This document shows positions 52,277-60,775 of a stretch of 64,000 bases of DNA, in pieces. The translations under genes were made by a program, and so were the position numbers. Below the pieces are notes generated by a model. The model did not search any database. It saw nothing but the letters and a program-made list of their open reading frames with translations, and was not told the origin of the DNA. The stretch's first letter is position 1, and every line of letters starts with the position of its first letter. Origin of the DNA: Rhizobium etli_C (GTDB lineage: Bacteria > Pseudomonadota > Alphaproteobacteria > Rhizobiales > Rhizobiaceae); assembly GCF_014198605.1 (NCBI RefSeq), contig NZ_JACIHU010000006.1; one strand, 5' to 3'.

Positions 52277-53533
52277 ATGGTGACCGCGACAATGAATGAA
52301 GGCGACGAGGCTACGGTTGCCACCCGCATGCGGGTGAAGAGCCTTGGCAGTGCGAAAAGCAAGGCGCAATTGAAAGCGCTGTTGCTGATCGCTCCCCTGT
52401 TGATCTTCCTGCTGCTCGTCTTCGTCCTCCCAATCGCCCTGTTGTTGACGCGCGCCGTCGACAACAGGGCGGCCTCCGCCGCCCTGCCCTACACGATGTC
52501 GGCTCTATCAGCCTGGGACGAGCAGTTGCCGCCCGACGAGGCGCTGTTTGCCGCCTTTGCCGCCGATCTCAAACAATCGCCCCGCGATCGGATCGCCGAG
52601 GTTGCCAAGCGTCTCAATTATTACGAGACGGGCATGCGCTCGATGCTGTTGAAAACCGCCCGCACCATCCGCGACGCACAGCCGCCCTACAAGCCCGCTT
52701 TCGTCGCCATCGATCCGAAGTGGGAGACCCCGCATTACTGGACGATCATCAAGAACGCCTCGCCGCCCTTCACCGATTATTACCTGCTCGCCTCGCTTGA
52801 TCTCGAGCGCGACGCCTCAGGCGCCATCGGCAGGGTCTCTGCAGAGAATGCTGTACATGTCGATGTCCTGATCCGCACCTTCGTCGTCAGCGCGTCGGTG
52901 ACCGTGATTTGTCTATTTCTCGGTTATCCCCTCGCCGCACTGATCGCCCGGTCGAAAGGGGCGGTTGCCAATACGCTGCTGATCCTGGTGCTTCTGCCGT
53001 TCTGGACTTCGCTGCTGGTCCGCACCAGCGCCTGGGTGGTGCTGCTGCAGGGACGTGGCGTCATCAATTCGGCGCTGATCTGGCTGGGTCTGGTCGACCC
53101 GTCGCGGCCTCTCGACCTGATCTACAATCGCATCGGCGTGCTGATCGCCATGACCCATATTCTGCTGCCCTTCATGGTGTTGCCGATCTACAGCGTCATG
53201 AAGAGCATACCTCCGGTCTATGTGAGGGCCGCCTCGTCGCTCGGCGCGCCGCCGATCTCAGCCTTCTTCCGCGTCTACCTGCCGATGAGCATGCCCGGCG
53301 TCAGCGCCGGCGGCTTGCTCGTCTTCATCCTGGCGCTCGGCTACTACATCACGCCGGCGCTGGTCGGCGGGCCGGGAGACCAAATGGTCAGCTATTTCAT
53401 TGCCTATTATTCCAACCAGGTCACCAATTGGGGCATGGCGGCGGCCTTGAGCACGATCCTGCTGGTGGCGGTGCTCATCCTCTACGCCGTCTACAATCGC
53501 ATTGTCGGCATCGACAGGCTGAGGATCGGCTGA
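52277..53533 (+). CDS. ABC transporter permease (PotB type)
   Basis: A 418-aa permease with a long N-terminal cytoplasmic part, a first helix (LLLIAPLLIFLLLVFVLPIA at about 36-55) and a very large periplasmic loop (about 60-190). Five more helices follow with the EAA-like loop VYVRAASSLGAPPISAFFRV. At 418 aa it is longer than PotB (about 290) because of the extended loop, which is seen in some opine/amine transporters. It overlaps the next permease (TGATG). Confidence 0.88.
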   Translation: MVTATMNEGDEATVATRMRVKSLGSAKSKAQLKALLLIAPLLIFLLLVFVLPIALLLTRAVDNRAASAALPYTMSALSAWDEQLPPDEALFAAFAADLKQSPRDRIAEVAKRLNYYETGMRSMLLKTARTIRDAQPPYKPAFVAIDPKWETPHYWTIIKNASPPFTDYYLLASLDLERDASGAIGRVSAENAVHVDVLIRTFVVSASVTVICLFLGYPLAALIARSKGAVANTLLILVLLPFWTSLLVRTSAWVVLLQGRGVINSALIWLGLVDPSRPLDLIYNRIGVLIAMTHILLPFMVLPIYSVMKSIPPVYVRAASSLGAPPISAFFRVYLPMSMPGVSAGGLLVFILALGYYITPALVGGPGDQMVSYFIAYYSNQVTNWGMAAALSTILLVAVLILYAVYNRIVGIDRLRIG

Positions 53534-54354
53534 TGACGAATTTCCTGTCTTTCCCGCGGTTGTTTTCGATCCTCCTGTGGCTGGCGGGCGGCCTGGTGAT
53601 CCTGTTCCTGATCGCGCCGATCGTGGCGATCGTGCCGCTCTCCTTCAACGCCGAGCCGTTCTTCACCTACCCGATGCCCGGCCTGTCGCTCAGGTGGTAT
53701 CGCGAATTCTTCGATTCCAACGTCTGGCAGCTGGCGCTGAAGAACAGCATCATCGTCGCCGTCTTCGCCACTGTCCTTTCGACCTTTCTCGGCACGCTTG
53801 CCGCGATCGGCCTCAGCCGGCCCTCCTGTCCGGCGCGGGCAACGCTGACCGCCATTCTGATCTCGCCGATGATCGTGCCGGTCATCGTGTCGGCGGTCGG
53901 CATCTATTACGCCTTCGCTGCCGTCGGACTGCTCAACAGCCTGACCGGGCTGGTGCTGGCGCATACGGCTATCGGAGCGCCCTTCGTGGTGATCACCGTG
54001 GCGGCGACACTTGCAAGCTTCGACCACAATCTGATGCGGGCGGCATCCAGTCTCGGCGCAACCCCTGTCGAGGCGACCTTGCGCATCATGCTGCCGGTCA
54101 TCGCCCCGGGCGTGGCCTCCGGCGCCCTCTTCGCCTTCGTGACGTCGTTCGACGAAGTGGTGATTGCGCTCTTCATCGCCGGTTCCGAGGAACGCACGCT
54201 GCCGCGGCAGATGTGGAGCGGCGTGCGGGAAACGCTGAGCCCGACGATCGCCGCCGTCGCCACTCTCCTCATCCTGTTTTCGACGCTGTTCCTCGCCACT
54301 ATCCAATGGTTGCAGCGTCGCGCCGAACGCCAGAAGATTACGCATAGGGATTGA
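53533..54354 (+). CDS. ABC transporter permease (PotC type)
   Basis: The 273-aa six-helix permease has the EAA-like loop LMRAASSLGATPVEATLRI and a conserved MPGLSLRWYREFF near the N-terminus, typical of PotC. It overlaps the PotB-type gene by one base. The RidA-like gene begins 15 bp downstream. Confidence 0.9.
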   Translation: MTNFLSFPRLFSILLWLAGGLVILFLIAPIVAIVPLSFNAEPFFTYPMPGLSLRWYREFFDSNVWQLALKNSIIVAVFATVLSTFLGTLAAIGLSRPSCPARATLTAILISPMIVPVIVSAVGIYYAFAAVGLLNSLTGLVLAHTAIGAPFVVITVAATLASFDHNLMRAASSLGATPVEATLRIMLPVIAPGVASGALFAFVTSFDEVVIALFIAGSEERTLPRQMWSGVRETLSPTIAAVATLLILFSTLFLATIQWLQRRAERQKITHRD

Positions 54355-54368
54355 TGAAGGAGGCGAGC

Positions 54369-54725
54369 ATGCAGATCGAACGTTACGAGACCGGAAAGCG
54401 GATGAGCCAGGCCGTCACCTATGGCGGCTTCGTCTTCCTCGCAGGCCAGGTCGCAGTCGACGCGCCGAGCGCGTCCATCCGCGAGCAGACGACCAATATC
54501 CTGACACGGATCACTCGACTCCTGGACGCCGTGGGCAGCAATCCGACACGAATCCTCAGTGCGACGATCTGGCTTGCGGACATGTCGACATTCGAAGACA
54601 TGAATGCCGTCTGGGACGATTGGGTGCCATCCGGCCATGCGCCGGCGCGCGCCACCGTCGAGGCAAGACTTGCCGCGCCGGAATTCGCCGTGGAAATCGG
54701 CATTATCGCAGCAGTCGGCAATTGA
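54369..54725 (+). CDS. RidA-family protein (reactive imine/enamine deaminase)
   Basis: The 118-aa RidA/YjgF protein has the core FVFLAGQVAVDAP, the ARATVEARLAAPEFAVEIGI tail with the conserved Arg of the ligand pocket, and the expected trimer-forming length. RidA proteins hydrolyse imines released by flavin amine oxidases. Its place behind the importer and near a DadA-like oxidase fits disposal of the imine product. GGAGG precedes the ATG at 54369. An ATG at 54354 is also in frame but less well supported. The 248-bp gap after it holds no clear feature. Confidence 0.85.
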   Translation: MQIERYETGKRMSQAVTYGGFVFLAGQVAVDAPSASIREQTTNILTRITRLLDAVGSNPTRILSATIWLADMSTFEDMNAVWDDWVPSGHAPARATVEARLAAPEFAVEIGIIAAVGN

Positions 54726-54973
54726 GTGCGGGACCTTGCCGGAAGCGCCTGCCACGCAGTTCAAATCGAATGCCCCGAAGGGACAAGCGCGAAAGGCAAG
54801 CCATGATGGCCAACCGTCTTCAGATAATTTCGTCCGCATGCTCGACGAAGACCATGAGTTGCAAAGCCGTGTCAATCGCTAACAACCCTCGAAAGGGGCC
54901 GCCAGCAACTTGCCTTTGTATCATTTAGTCTTTAAGGACGCCCCAGCTTGCAAGGCGTAGGGACTGATCCGGC

Positions 54974-55600
54974 ATGTCGCATCACCAGAGCAAAACATCC
55001 GAGCTTGGCGTCACGGCCGGCGATCTCGATCGCTATTTCACATTTCTCCGCCATGTTCTCGTGAATGCAGCCGCCTCGCGACCGGCTGACGAAAGCCTGG
55101 ATTATGCAACTGCGGTGAGCGAGGCCATGCAACTCGCCCGTGCCACCCATGACGCCGGCCGGAAGATCATCTTCATCGGCAACGGCGGCAGTGCGGCCAT
55201 TGCCAGCCATATGGCGACCGACTACTCCAAAAATGGTGGACTCCGCGCCATGGCGATGAACGACGGCGCAACGCTGACCTGCCTCTCGAACGACCTCGGC
55301 TATGAGAACGTCTTCGCAAAGCAGATCGAAATGCATGCGAATGAAGGAGATCTGCTGATTGCGATCAGCAGTTCAGGCCGATCGGAAAGCATTACCAAGG
55401 CCGTCCGCACCGCCCGCGAAAGAGGCGGCGCCGTCATCACCTTGAGCGGCTTCGCGCCGGGCAACCCGTTGCGCGCGCTCGGTGATCTGAATTTCTATGT
55501 TGCTTCCGATCAATATGGCTATGTGGAGATTGCCCATCTCGCGATCTGCCACGCCATATTGGATTTTTCCTGCGGCCTCGTCCCGCCCAGCCTTTCCTAA
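54974..55600 (+). CDS. SIS-domain phosphoheptose isomerase (GmhA-like)
   Basis: The 208-aa protein matches sedoheptulose-7-phosphate isomerases: FIGNGGSAAIASHMATDY at about 67-84, TCLSNDLGYENVFAKQIE, and the SIS-type AISSSGRSESITKAVR. The C-terminal YGYVEIAHLAICHAILD carries a His and Glu in place of the His/Gln metal ligands of the E. coli enzyme. It would convert sedoheptulose 7-phosphate into D-glycero-D-manno-heptose 7-phosphate. It opens a cluster whose other genes make and use an activated heptose. Confidence 0.85.
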   Translation: MSHHQSKTSELGVTAGDLDRYFTFLRHVLVNAAASRPADESLDYATAVSEAMQLARATHDAGRKIIFIGNGGSAAIASHMATDYSKNGGLRAMAMNDGATLTCLSNDLGYENVFAKQIEMHANEGDLLIAISSSGRSESITKAVRTARERGGAVITLSGFAPGNPLRALGDLNFYVASDQYGYVEIAHLAICHAILDFSCGLVPPSLS

Positions 55601-55616
55601 AAGACGTATCACGCGC

Positions 55617-56855
55617 ATGAATTTCTCCCACACCCACGATCCGGAATTGACGCTTCTGACGCCAGACGACGACGTCGCCGAACCGGAAGTAACCATCCTC
55701 GTCCCCTCGCTCAACGAGGAATTGACGATCGGAACGTTCGTCGATTGGTGCCGTCAAGGCATCGCGGCAAGCGGTGCGGCGGTGGAAATCCTCATCGTCG
55801 ACAGTTCGACCGATCGCACGCCTGACATCGCGCGTGAGAGGGGTGCGCGCGTGTTGCGGACGCCGAAGCGCGGCCTGGGCCGGGCTTACATCGATGCCAT
55901 TCCCTTCGTCCGCGGCAAGTTCATCATCATGGGCGATGCGGACTGCACCTATGATTTTCGCCAGATCGCGCCGTTTATCGAAGCCTTCCGGAAAGGCTAT
56001 GAGTTCGTGATGGGCTCGCGGTTCAAGGGCTCGATCGAAGCCAATGCAATGCCGCCGCTGCACCGCTATTTCGGAACGCCCCTGACGACATGGATTCTCA
56101 ATCGCATGTTCGCCAGCCGCTTTTCCGACATCCATTGCGGCATGCGGGGCATCAGCGTCGATGCCTTGCTCCGCATGGATCTACGTTCGCAGGGTTGGGA
56201 ATATGCCTCGGAAATGGTGCTGAAGTCCGTGCATATGGAGCTTGCCACCACCGAAGTGCCGATCCATTTCCTCAAGGATCCGGAAGGACGGCTAAGCCAC
56301 ATGAAGCGGCGAGGCTGGATGGAGCCGTGGCGGGCAGGCTGGCGCAATCTGCAGGCCATGTTTGTCTACGGGTTTGATTTCTTTCTCGTCTGGCCGGGTC
56401 TCCTGCTTCTCGCCCTCGGCCTGATCATGATGCTGCCGTTGCTTGCCGGCCCCATGTCCATCGGCGGTGTGCGGTTCTCGTCCAACGCCATGTTGTTTGC
56501 CATGGCAATGGCCGTCCTTGGTCAATCGATGCTGGTTTCGGCGGCGATCGGTCGAGTGATTTTCGACTATTCGGGACATGTGCAGCCCCGTTTCGAGCGA
56601 CTTCTGCCTTACAATGCAACGATCTGGGGATCGGTTATCGCCGTTCTGGCAGGCGCATTGTTGGCGGTTCCGCTGTTCGATTCCTATGTCGGCAACGGAT
56701 ACGTTCTGCCTGAGATCGGCATCGAGACAAACTGGGCCGTCTTCGGACTTTGGCTTATCATCACGGCGTTCCAGATCTTTATATCAGGCCTCATGGTACG
56801 AGCCCTCGGCGTTATGTTGCCGGTCAAGAAAGCTGCGCCGCCTCTCGCGGGATAA
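55617..56855 (+). CDS. GT2 glycosyltransferase with C-terminal membrane helices (polyprenyl-phosphate sugar synthase like)
   Basis: The 412-aa protein has an N-terminal GT-A domain (TILVPSLNEELTIGTFVDW at 26-44, metal-binding DAD at 107-109 in MGDADCTYDF). It is followed by about four transmembrane helices (first near VWPGLLLLALGLIMMLPLLA). It resembles dolichol- or polyprenyl-phosphate sugar synthases such as DPM1 and GtrB. In this cluster it likely loads the sugar from a nucleotide donor onto a lipid carrier in the cytoplasmic leaflet. ATG at 55617; the true N-terminus has no clear ribosome site. Confidence 0.82.
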   Translation: MNFSHTHDPELTLLTPDDDVAEPEVTILVPSLNEELTIGTFVDWCRQGIAASGAAVEILIVDSSTDRTPDIARERGARVLRTPKRGLGRAYIDAIPFVRGKFIIMGDADCTYDFRQIAPFIEAFRKGYEFVMGSRFKGSIEANAMPPLHRYFGTPLTTWILNRMFASRFSDIHCGMRGISVDALLRMDLRSQGWEYASEMVLKSVHMELATTEVPIHFLKDPEGRLSHMKRRGWMEPWRAGWRNLQAMFVYGFDFFLVWPGLLLLALGLIMMLPLLAGPMSIGGVRFSSNAMLFAMAMAVLGQSMLVSAAIGRVIFDYSGHVQPRFERLLPYNATIWGSVIAVLAGALLAVPLFDSYVGNGYVLPEIGIETNWAVFGLWLIITAFQIFISGLMVRALGVMLPVKKAAPPLAG

Positions 56856-56874
56856 GAGCCACGAAAGGGCGATC

Positions 56875-58845
56875 ATGATCCTAGGCTGGTGCACGGTTCT
56901 TTCCATAATCTTATGGGGCCTCGTGATCGACCGAGGCATCGTTGCCCGGCTTAACCGACATTGCGATCAACCCTTTCGAGATGGCGCCGATTTCCTATTC
57001 AGCAGTATTCTGCCGGCTCTGGCGATATCAGGCGCAGCGGCTACCGTCCTTGGCGCATTTCATGGGCTGCGATTGGAAATCGTTCTTCCTGTCGTGGTGA
57101 TCTCGGTGATCTGGCGGTGGCGCGATCTCGTCGCCGTTCTCCGCGACCTGGCTTCGCTGCTTCGTAAAATTGCCGCTCAAACGAAAAGCGGAAATCCGTT
57201 GCCGGCGCTTGCCGCCTTCACATGCGTCATACTCTGCTATGTCTCGAGCGTTCTGGCCCTGTTTCCGTCTGGTATCGCCGACGTGTGGGTTTTCCACGTT
57301 CCGCTCGCAAACAGCATCATCGATCAGGCCGGCTTTGTGTCGCCGCAGATCGACCATCCCTTCTACGGCAATATTCCGCTCTTCTTCAATCTGTTGTTTG
57401 CGCTCGTCATGATGGTCAGCGGTCACTGGACCGGCGCGTCCGTCATGAATATCGCGATTTTCATCGGGTTTCTGTTCCTGCTTTCAAGTTGCGCCAGCCG
57501 TTGGCGGGCATGCGGGTTTTTCCTGGTGGCCGCTCTGATCCTCAGCATCCCCTTCTTCAGAGGGAGCGTCGGCGAACCGATGACGGATCTGGCCCGGTCG
57601 TGTTTCTCGGTCGCAGCCGTGCTTTTCCTGTGGCGTTATCTGGAAACCCGGCGCCCGGCGGAGCTTTTCCATTGTGCGCTCGTGTTGGGGGGAGCGGTCG
57701 GCGGAAAATATACCGAACTGCAAATGGTTGGCCTCATAGGGCTGGCATTGCTGCCGATGCTCCTCAAGGGACGGGTATCGCTGCCGCTCTTTCTGTCATG
57801 CCTCTGCGCATTTCTCGCGGTCGCGGGCTACTGGTATGCGAGAAACCTGATCGTCCTCGGCAATCCGATCTATCCCTTCATGTTCGGCCATCCGGGCCTC
57901 ACCGACGCTTGGATGGCGGATTACATGCTCGAATTGGGCCGGGCTTTCGATCCCGCCAACCGGCATTTCGTGACGAACCTCGCAACGCTGCAAGGCTGGC
58001 GCGATTTCCTCCATATTCTTTACCAGTGGTTTCTCGCGAACAAGCCGAATGCTTTCGTCGCTCTCGCTTTGATACTGGCCGGCCTGGCAGTGGCTTTCCG
58101 GCGTATCGCATTCCTCGCAGCGATTACCGCTGCCATGTTTGTGATATGGTACACCGTTATGTTCAATCACATCAGGTGGGCGACGCCAGCCTATCTGCTC
58201 TTCTTTTCGACCGGGTTTATCGGCGCCTCGTTGGTTCGCGAACGGCTGGATCAATGGCTCGACCGACGGGTGCTGCCGCAGATCGCCCCCCTTGCGAAAA
58301 TTGCCTCTTCGCCGGCATCTATGGTCGCCAGCCCGGTGGCCATCGGCTTGCTGGCCGGGGGACTCTGGATTTCCCACTGGCATCGGATGGGCGGCAGCGA
58401 CATCGATCCCGTCAAGGCGAAAGAGCTCGACGTCGTGCTTGGGATGATCAGCGTCGACACTTACATGGAGAGCCATCGCGAAGCCTATTTCATGTACCGC
58501 TATATCGCTGATCATGACCTGCGAACCGTTTTTCAACCCTTCGATACAGCCAATACATTATTGTCGACGGCTTATAACGACGGCCGCGATGGCGGCTGGC
58601 AATTGCCGCGCTACGTGTTGCCTGCACCGGGTTCGGATATCGATGCTTTCATCAGGGACAATCATATAGGCTATTTCATCGTTCCCCCCGATGCCGGCAG
58701 CGCCTTCCTCGCCGAACGCATCGGAGAAGACAAAATAGCGGTGGCCAACAGCGTCATAGCCCGGATGATGCCCCGTGCCTCGCTGATATTGACGGATCGG
58801 TTCGGCTGGAAGCTCTACCGTTTCGACGCGGATCGGGCATCGTGA
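56875..58845 (+). CDS. Polytopic membrane protein, GT-C glycosyltransferase like
   Basis: The 656-aa protein has about ten to twelve hydrophobic helices, including ALAISGAAATVLGAF and LFFNLLFALVMMVSG. A C-terminal soluble region of about 170 residues follows. An early loop contains WVFHVPLANSIIDQAGF, and a DLARS loop follows SVGEPMT, in the way acidic catalytic loops occur in GT-C enzymes. These use lipid-linked sugar donors on the periplasmic side. It overlaps the next gene by four bases (GTGA). The exact acceptor is not evident; an uncharacterised polymerase-type protein is the alternative. Confidence 0.6.
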   Translation: MILGWCTVLSIILWGLVIDRGIVARLNRHCDQPFRDGADFLFSSILPALAISGAAATVLGAFHGLRLEIVLPVVVISVIWRWRDLVAVLRDLASLLRKIAAQTKSGNPLPALAAFTCVILCYVSSVLALFPSGIADVWVFHVPLANSIIDQAGFVSPQIDHPFYGNIPLFFNLLFALVMMVSGHWTGASVMNIAIFIGFLFLLSSCASRWRACGFFLVAALILSIPFFRGSVGEPMTDLARSCFSVAAVLFLWRYLETRRPAELFHCALVLGGAVGGKYTELQMVGLIGLALLPMLLKGRVSLPLFLSCLCAFLAVAGYWYARNLIVLGNPIYPFMFGHPGLTDAWMADYMLELGRAFDPANRHFVTNLATLQGWRDFLHILYQWFLANKPNAFVALALILAGLAVAFRRIAFLAAITAAMFVIWYTVMFNHIRWATPAYLLFFSTGFIGASLVRERLDQWLDRRVLPQIAPLAKIASSPASMVASPVAIGLLAGGLWISHWHRMGGSDIDPVKAKELDVVLGMISVDTYMESHREAYFMYRYIADHDLRTVFQPFDTANTLLSTAYNDGRDGGWQLPRYVLPAPGSDIDAFIRDNHIGYFIVPPDAGSAFLAERIGEDKIAVANSVIARMMPRASLILTDRFGWKLYRFDADRAS

Positions 58846-59801
58846 CCACTCAGTCCTCCCGCGCATTGCTTCGCATCGGCATCCCGGTTCTGAAAGTGGC
58901 CGTCGCGCTTGGCCTCGTCATATGGATCGCGCTTAAGGTCGATTTTACAGAAGGCTGGGCGGCGGTCCGGACCCTGTCAGCGACGACCATCTGCGTCAGC
59001 GTCTTTCTTCTGCTCTTGCAGGCTCTGCTTTCGGCGTGGCGGTGGTGCCTTCTATCGGAAATGATCGGACAGAGGCTGAAAATATCAGGCGCCATGAAAC
59101 TCTTCATGCAAAGCCTCTTTTACAATCAGGCTCTTCCCAGTCCCATTCCAGGCGATGCCGCGCGCATATTCGGCGCCCTCAGATACGGCCTGACGATCAA
59201 GGAAGCCACGCTTGGCGTCGTCATGGACCGTATTCTCACGCTGTTCGGGCTGGCGGTCGTTGCGCTGATCGGACTGATCATCATGCGCGCCTTTTACGGG
59301 CACGACTTCCCAATCCCCTATCTCACCGAGCTGACGGCCCTCGGCGTCGCGGGAACCATCGCATCGGCCCTCGTGTTCAGCTGGCGTCGCCATCTCTTCG
59401 TTCGGCTTCTTCCGGAAAAGCTGCACGCGCTGAACGAGGCGCTGGGGGCTTTTCTCGCCCACCGCAGAATGTTCGGAATATTTCTATTGACCCTCGTCAT
59501 CCACGGCTTGGGTGTCGTCTCGCTTGAGATCCTCGTTCTCGGTCTTGGTCTCCCGCTCGACTGGGGTCAGGCCGCCGCCGCTTTCCCACCAGTGCTGTTG
59601 ATCGCCATGGTTCCCATTTCCGTTGGAGGCTGGGGCCTGCGCGAAGGCGGCATGATCATCTCGCTTGCCGTGTTCGGCATCGGCACGACGGACGCCGCCA
59701 CGCTGTCGGTGGTTTTCGGCCTGTTGCAGCTTGTTGTCGGCTTGGCCGGTGGTGTATTCGTCCTTTCGCGTCCTCATTCGGGAAAGATCAAAGCGCTCTG
59801 A
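58842..59801 (+). CDS. Lysylphosphatidylglycerol synthase TM-like/flippase-like membrane protein
   Basis: The 319-aa protein of about eight helices belongs to the LPG_synthase_TM/UPF0104 family (ILKV-type start with LKVAVALGLVIWIALKVDF). It has the family loop SPIPGDAARIFGALRYG and MVPISVGGWGLREGG. Members are often coupled to glycolipid or polyprenyl-sugar handling and are proposed to move lipid-linked sugars, but few are proven. It starts at a GTG (58842) overlapping the previous gene. Confidence 0.8.
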   Translation: MTTQSSRALLRIGIPVLKVAVALGLVIWIALKVDFTEGWAAVRTLSATTICVSVFLLLLQALLSAWRWCLLSEMIGQRLKISGAMKLFMQSLFYNQALPSPIPGDAARIFGALRYGLTIKEATLGVVMDRILTLFGLAVVALIGLIIMRAFYGHDFPIPYLTELTALGVAGTIASALVFSWRRHLFVRLLPEKLHALNEALGAFLAHRRMFGIFLLTLVIHGLGVVSLEILVLGLGLPLDWGQAAAAFPPVLLIAMVPISVGGWGLREGGMIISLAVFGIGTTDAATLSVVFGLLQLVVGLAGGVFVLSRPHSGKIKAL

Positions 59802-59833
59802 CGAGCCTTAACAGATCATATGGAGCTGCCGAC

Positions 59834-60775
59834 ATGCATGCCTTGGTAACGGGAGGGGCCGGATTTATCGGCAGCCATCTCTGCGATTGCCTCTTGGACT
59901 CGGGTTATCGGGTAACGGCAATCGACAATCTTCATCTTGGCCGGATGCGCAATATAGATCATCTCCAGGGCCGGGCGGATTTTCGCTTCCAGAAGCTGGA
60001 TATGCTCGATCGGGAAGGTATGGACCACCTCTTTGCGGCGGATCGTCCTGATGCGGTTTTCCATCTCGCCGCCAATTCCGATATTGCCGCGGGAAATACC
60101 AATACGGAACTGGACCTCCAGCTGAACCAGCTGACGACGACGACGCTGCTTGCCATCATGCGCAAGCATGGTGTCGGCAGGCTTTTCTTCGCCAGCACCT
60201 CTGCTGTTTTCGGCGAAGCCGAAGGCAATATTCACGAGAACCACGGCCCCCTGCAGCCGATCTCGTTCTATGGCGCCAGCAAGCTTGCTGCGGAGGCCTA
60301 TCTGTCCGTCTATGCTCTGTCATTCGGCATCAAGACGCTGGTGCTGCGCTTTCCCAACGTCGTTGGCGAACGTTCCACGCACGGGGCAATCTACGACTTC
60401 ATCAATAGGTTGAAAGCGGATCCGACGAAGCTTCAGGTGCTCGGCAACGGAAGGCAGACGAAGCCCTATCTCTATGTCGGCGACCTGGTGGACGCGATTC
60501 TCCTGGCCTGGGACAAGGCGCCCGGCACCTATGAGGTATTTCACGCCAGCGGGATCGGCGAAACATCGGTCCGGGATATTGCCGAGATCGTGGTCTCGAA
60601 GGTCGCAGCCGGAGCCGCTATCGAATATGGAAGCGAGGATCGCGGCTGGCTGGGCGACGTTCCGCGCTTCAGCTACGACATCAGCAAACTCATAGCGCTG
60701 GGCTGGTCGCCGAAGCGAAAGTCGACGGAAGCGGTTGAACTCGCCGTGGAGCGGATTCTGGCGAATGGGTTCTGA
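59834..60775 (+). CDS. NAD-dependent sugar-nucleotide epimerase/dehydratase
   Basis: The 313-aa extended short-chain dehydrogenase has the NAD motif GGAGFIGSH (7-15) and catalytic Ser/Thr in ASTSAVFG (near 121-126). The YxxxK pair is Tyr146-Lys150 in FYGASKLAAEAY. It resembles UDP-glucose 4-epimerases and GDP-mannose-type enzymes. In this cluster it may act on a GDP- or NDP-heptose. The end overlaps the fusion gene by 11 bases. The substrate is unknown. Confidence 0.85.
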   Translation: MHALVTGGAGFIGSHLCDCLLDSGYRVTAIDNLHLGRMRNIDHLQGRADFRFQKLDMLDREGMDHLFAADRPDAVFHLAANSDIAAGNTNTELDLQLNQLTTTTLLAIMRKHGVGRLFFASTSAVFGEAEGNIHENHGPLQPISFYGASKLAAEAYLSVYALSFGIKTLVLRFPNVVGERSTHGAIYDFINRLKADPTKLQVLGNGRQTKPYLYVGDLVDAILLAWDKAPGTYEVFHASGIGETSVRDIAEIVVSKVAAGAAIEYGSEDRGWLGDVPRFSYDISKLIALGWSPKRKSTEAVELAVERILANGF

